Of a stretch of 34,616 bases of DNA, positions 31,843-34,616 are shown one piece after another. Under the pieces are notes generated by a model, which saw nothing but the letters and a program-made list of their open reading frames with translations, was not told the origin of the DNA and ran no database searches. The stretch's first letter is position 1, and the number at the start of each line of letters is the position of its first letter. The position numbers were made by a program, and so were the translations under genes. Origin of the DNA: Anaerolineae bacterium (GTDB taxonomy: Bacteria; Chloroflexota; Anaerolineae; Anaerolineales; Villigracilaceae). The stretch spans positions 1 through 34,616 of the forward strand of contig JAFLCE010000045.1 in the NCBI GenBank assembly GCA_017303655.1, in the 5' to 3' direction.

Positions 31843-32499
31843 TTATCCGTATTCCGGCGTATCGCCGAGAATTTCCCAGCCGCGTTCCAGGGCAACCTTC
31901 TTTAATTTTGCTTCCGGGTAAACCGCTACAGGATGGTCAGCTTTTTCGAGCATGGGTACATCGAGGATCGTATCGCCATAAGCGACATCCACTCTATCCA
32001 CGCCGAGGCGACTAAGTACCTGCTTAATCTTTTTTTCATTCGCCACCAACTCACCGATCATGTGTAGTTTCCCATTTATGATCTCGGTCGGTGTGCCGAT
32101 GGTTTCCGCGCCAATGCGCTGTGCAAATGGTTGAATGAACGGCTCGACCATACTGCTAGCAATGTATACCTTCGCACCCGCCTCTCGGTGAGCGACCAGC
32201 CGTGCAATCACATCTTCACGGCGTTTTGCCCACAAGTCGTGAACCACCATCCATTCGGATACTTCCGCAACCTTTTCAGGCGTGGCATCTTTGATATAGC
32301 CGAGGCTATCCACCATTAATTTCTGTCCCCAAGCCTGCCAGTCGATCAGCCCACGTTTTGCAAGCAAATACGAAGGCATAATCGTTGCTATGTGCCAATT
32401 TGCTTGGAGTTTGCTCTGGTTATGTTTGACCCAATTCACCATGCCTAAAAAGGGTGAGCCGGTGGTGAGGGTTCCCATCATATCGGATACGACAATCAT
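31843..32499 (-). CDS. HAD-superfamily hydrolase, SerB-like (subclass IB)
   Basis: A 218-residue HAD protein. Motif I reads S-D6-M-M-G-T, so the nucleophile Asp6 is kept but the usual second Asp (DxD, general acid/base) is Met8. Motif II (I-A-S-S), the motif III Lys region (N-E-K-K-I) and motif IV (Y-G-D-T-I-L-D) are present. HAD-IB members dephosphorylate phosphoserine and other small phosphates. With Met at the second position, activity may be reduced or changed. The ATG has a strong AGGAG ribosome binding site. It precedes the acetolactate decarboxylase gene by 23 bases. Confidence 0.85.
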   Translation of the reverse strand: MIVVSDMMGTLTTGSPFLGMVNWVKHNQSKLQANWHIATIMPSYLLAKRGLIDWQAWGQKLMVDSLGYIKDATPEKVAEVSEWMVVHDLWAKRREDVIARLVAHREAGAKVYIASSMVEPFIQPFAQRIGAETIGTPTEIINGKLHMIGELVANEKKIKQVLSRLGVDRVDVAYGDTILDVPMLEKADHPVAVYPEAKLKKVALERGWEILGDTPEYG

Positions 32500-32533
32500 A
32501 AATTCTCCTAAATTTTCGCAGATAAATCTTGTG

Positions 32534-34015
32534 TTACTTTATCTCTATCTTCAAATCTTCTTCCAACATCTGACAATCTGAACCCGCACAATATTTCAAG
32601 GCTTCCAATTTTGCATGGAGCGTATCGAGGGTTGCCTGACTCAGCTTGCCTGAGATATTTTCCAACTGATACGGGTCGTTAGCCAGATCATAAAACTCGA
32701 TCTCACCATTGGCATACTCTACATAAACATAACCCTCGCCGCGGATACCGCGAAACGCGCCGCCAACCACATCCACGAGTAGATTATCGGTCTCCGGGTC
32801 GTTTAGGGCTTCGGTGACGGCTTCTTCGTCAATATACCCGAACTCGATCAGCAAACCGTCGCGCCATTGTACATTCTCTCCTTGCGAAAAAGGCAGGAAG
32901 GAACGCCCGTCTACAAAATCGGGAGTCTCTACGCCGGTTATATCAGCAATGGTGGGAGCGAGATCAATATTAGCGGACATTTGAGTCACGGTCGTGCCGG
33001 GCGTAATGCCTGGTCCACGAACCATAAGCGGCACGCGAATGTCTTCTTCATAAGGCGTGCCCTTGCCAGAAGGGAGTTGATGCTCACCCAGGTGAAAGCC
33101 ATTATCTGAGACGAAGAAGATATAGGTGTTCTCCAACTGACCAGTCGCTTCGAGGGTGTGGATCAAATCTGCTACAAGGTCATCCACCGGTTGTAAAGAA
33201 GCGACTCGTTTTTGAAAAGTGTGGTTGGCATCGTTTTCGTCGAACTCATCTCCCGTTTGGGTGAGCGAGCGGATGATCTGTGGCTTGTCGCTCAAATCTG
33301 CTTCGAGAAAGGATGGGCTTTGTGGATAGGTCAGAGTGTTGTCTAAACCCGGATGGTCAGGAGCAATCGTCGCCGGGCCATGAGGCGCGTACACTGAAAC
33401 GAAAAGGAAGAAAGGCGAATCAGCTTCAACGCTGTCTTCGATAAAGGTCAGAGATTTATCCCGAATCACATAGGTGCTGTAATCTTTGGGTGTGTCGCCA
33501 TACTCGACCAGAGTACCATTCTCATTCATGGTGTAGTTGTAGAAAAAATCACCGTCGTCGGTGTTGGCGATGAAGCCAGCCCAATCCGTCCAGCCGGGCG
33601 GAACATAATTTCTGCCTGCATTGACAGGGTAATTATTTAAATATTTTCCGAACAGTGCCGTGCGATAGCCCGCATCGTGCAGCCACACATTGAGTGTATT
33701 TTCTTCTTCCTTCAACTTGAAGAAACGCGCAAAGCCCGGCGAGTTTTGCAGGATGTCGGTGTTGTGTGCGTATTGCCCGCGCAGCATCGAAGCGCGTGAG
33801 GGACAGCAAATGGGTGTGGTGATGAAATAATTTTCAAAGGTCGCGCCTTGTTCGCCGATGAGTGCGATGGTCTGTGGCATGTAGGGCATCAAGGTCATGT
33901 CCATATCATCGGTAAGGATGATGATGACATTGGGTGCGTCTTTGAACGGGTTGTTCATTGTGCAGCCTGTTAACAAAGTGAGCATGATGATGGCGCTGAT
34001 AATTTTCTTTTGCAT
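32534..34015 (-). CDS. Sulfatase, lipoprotein type
   Basis: A 493-residue S1-type sulfatase of the N-sulfoglucosamine/arylsulfatase type that cleaves sulfate esters. A lipoprotein signal ends in L-T-G-C (Cys18). The metal-binding L-T-D-D-M-D lies near residue 35. The active-site motif is C70-C-P-S-R, matching CxPSR, where Cys70 is converted to formylglycine. The C-terminal part has V-S-D-N-G-F-H-L-G-E-H and the usual G-K-G-T-P-Y-E-E-D-I-R. The start at 34015 follows TTGGAG and gives the lipobox. No maturation enzyme gene is in the window. Confidence 0.92.
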   Translation of the reverse strand: MQKKIISAIIMLTLLTGCTMNNPFKDAPNVIIILTDDMDMTLMPYMPQTIALIGEQGATFENYFITTPICCPSRASMLRGQYAHNTDILQNSPGFARFFKLKEEENTLNVWLHDAGYRTALFGKYLNNYPVNAGRNYVPPGWTDWAGFIANTDDGDFFYNYTMNENGTLVEYGDTPKDYSTYVIRDKSLTFIEDSVEADSPFFLFVSVYAPHGPATIAPDHPGLDNTLTYPQSPSFLEADLSDKPQIIRSLTQTGDEFDENDANHTFQKRVASLQPVDDLVADLIHTLEATGQLENTYIFFVSDNGFHLGEHQLPSGKGTPYEEDIRVPLMVRGPGITPGTTVTQMSANIDLAPTIADITGVETPDFVDGRSFLPFSQGENVQWRDGLLIEFGYIDEEAVTEALNDPETDNLLVDVVGGAFRGIRGEGYVYVEYANGEIEFYDLANDPYQLENISGKLSQATLDTLHAKLEALKYCAGSDCQMLEEDLKIEIK

Positions 34016-34073
34016 AAAACTCCAAAAACTACGGTCTACCATGTGTTGTCTACGGTCGTTCGTCAGCAGTATA

Positions 34074-34616
34074 TCACTGCGCTGTATTGCCACCATCCAC
34101 CAGTAAGAGATGACCCGTCACGAAGGATGCTTCATCCGATGCGAGAAACACGACAGCATTGGCGATCTCTTCTGGTTTTCCAAAACGCCCCATCGGAATA
34201 TACGCGCTCGACTCTTTAATCGCATCCTCCAGCTTCACCGGGTCAGAGCCTTCAAAATATCCTTTCTCCATCCAACGATCCACAAAGGTATCGCCGGGGC
34301 AAACCGCATTCACGCGAATGCCATCGCGCGCATAATCAAGCGCCATCGCCTTCGTCATCATGCCCACCGCGCCTTTACTCATGATATATGGGAACGCATT
34401 CTTTCCCGCCACCAACGACCAATCGGAACCGTTATTCACGATCGCGCCACTCCCCTGCTTCTTCATATGCGGCAACACCAACTGACACATCTTCCACACC
34501 GCGGTCACATTGATGTTCAACGTATCCTGCCATGTTTCATCGCTGGTCGTTTCGGCAGTTCCTTTTGTAACAATGCCAGCGTTATTAAACAAAATATCAA
34601 TGCGATTAAATTCCTT
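34074..34616 (-). CDS. Short-chain dehydrogenase/reductase (partial, N-terminus missing)
   Basis: The frame is open to the right edge, so about 180 residues of the C-terminal part are present and the Rossmann G-x-x-x-G-x-G lies outside. Visible motifs are N-N-A-G, the catalytic Ser in N-G-S-D-W-S, Y-I-M-S-K (YxxxK), and P-G near N-A-V-C-P-G-D-T. The end S-F-V-T-G-H-L-L-L-V-D-G-G is typical of classical SDRs (FabG/glucose dehydrogenase-like). Substrate unknown. It is 58 bases upstream of the sulfatase on the same strand. Confidence 0.92.
   Translation of the reverse strand, partial: KEFNRIDILFNNAGIVTKGTAETTSDETWQDTLNINVTAVWKMCQLVLPHMKKQGSGAIVNNGSDWSLVAGKNAFPYIMSKGAVGMMTKAMALDYARDGIRVNAVCPGDTFVDRWMEKGYFEGSDPVKLEDAIKESSAYIPMGRFGKPEEIANAVVFLASDEASFVTGHLLLVDGGNTAQ

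Overview
The window looks like chromosomal DNA of a Chloroflexota bacterium, most likely class Anaerolineae. This is an inference from gene content (a lipoprotein-type penicillin-binding protein with an NTF2-like domain, a VWA/FHA plus PP2C cluster, paired deoxynucleoside kinases, a DipZ/TlpA-type thioredoxin), moderate G+C, and many small palindromic intergenic repeats. There are no rRNA or tRNA genes, no CRISPR array and no transposase. Genes are tightly packed and no gene-free stretch exceeds 300 bases.

Layout. 1-3193 (minus): 5' end of rsgA, a penicillin-binding lipoprotein, maf. 3352-5921 (plus): xpt, a membrane-anchored HIT protein, guaA. 5960-10703 (plus): two paralogous multi-pass membrane proteins, then a VWA-like/FHA membrane protein and a PP2C phosphatase joined by short overlaps. 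10773-12910 (minus): plsY-like acyltransferase and an NAD(P)-binding/DUF2867 protein. 13035-17547 (plus): ZIP transporter, GNAT/NodA-like acyltransferase, ComEC, S51 peptidase. 17616-19866 (plus): a thioredoxin-like lipoprotein with an in-frame TGA exactly at the first Cys of its CxxC motif, followed by msrP and msrQ. 19915-21871: small membrane protein, DsbA-like protein, deoxynucleoside kinase. 21955-26488 (minus): pyrB, two membrane proteins (one with a His-rich tail), a nucleotidyltransferase, and a second deoxynucleoside kinase. 26584-30604 (plus): glycoconjugate-type cluster of two GT4 glycosyltransferases, a GT-C-like membrane protein and an NTF2-like protein. 30640-34616 (minus): PH-like protein, acetolactate decarboxylase, HAD hydrolase, sulfatase, and a partial SDR.

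Most notable is 17616-19866. The TGA at 17832-17834 reads as selenocysteine in a UxxC redox centre, with a hairpin in the right place for a bacterial SECIS. The gene sits directly upstream of the MsrP/MsrQ methionine sulfoxide reductase genes. The selenoprotein and MsrP both carry lipobox-like cysteines and MsrQ is a membrane protein, so all three could work together on the outer face of the membrane. This would be a selenium-dependent extracytoplasmic thiol/methionine repair set.

Two genome-level patterns also stand out. A dispersed palindrome beginning TAGGGGCG supplies the stop codon of several genes. Several genes have a -10-like hexamer only 6-10 nt before the start codon and no ribosome binding site, which suggests leaderless transcripts.
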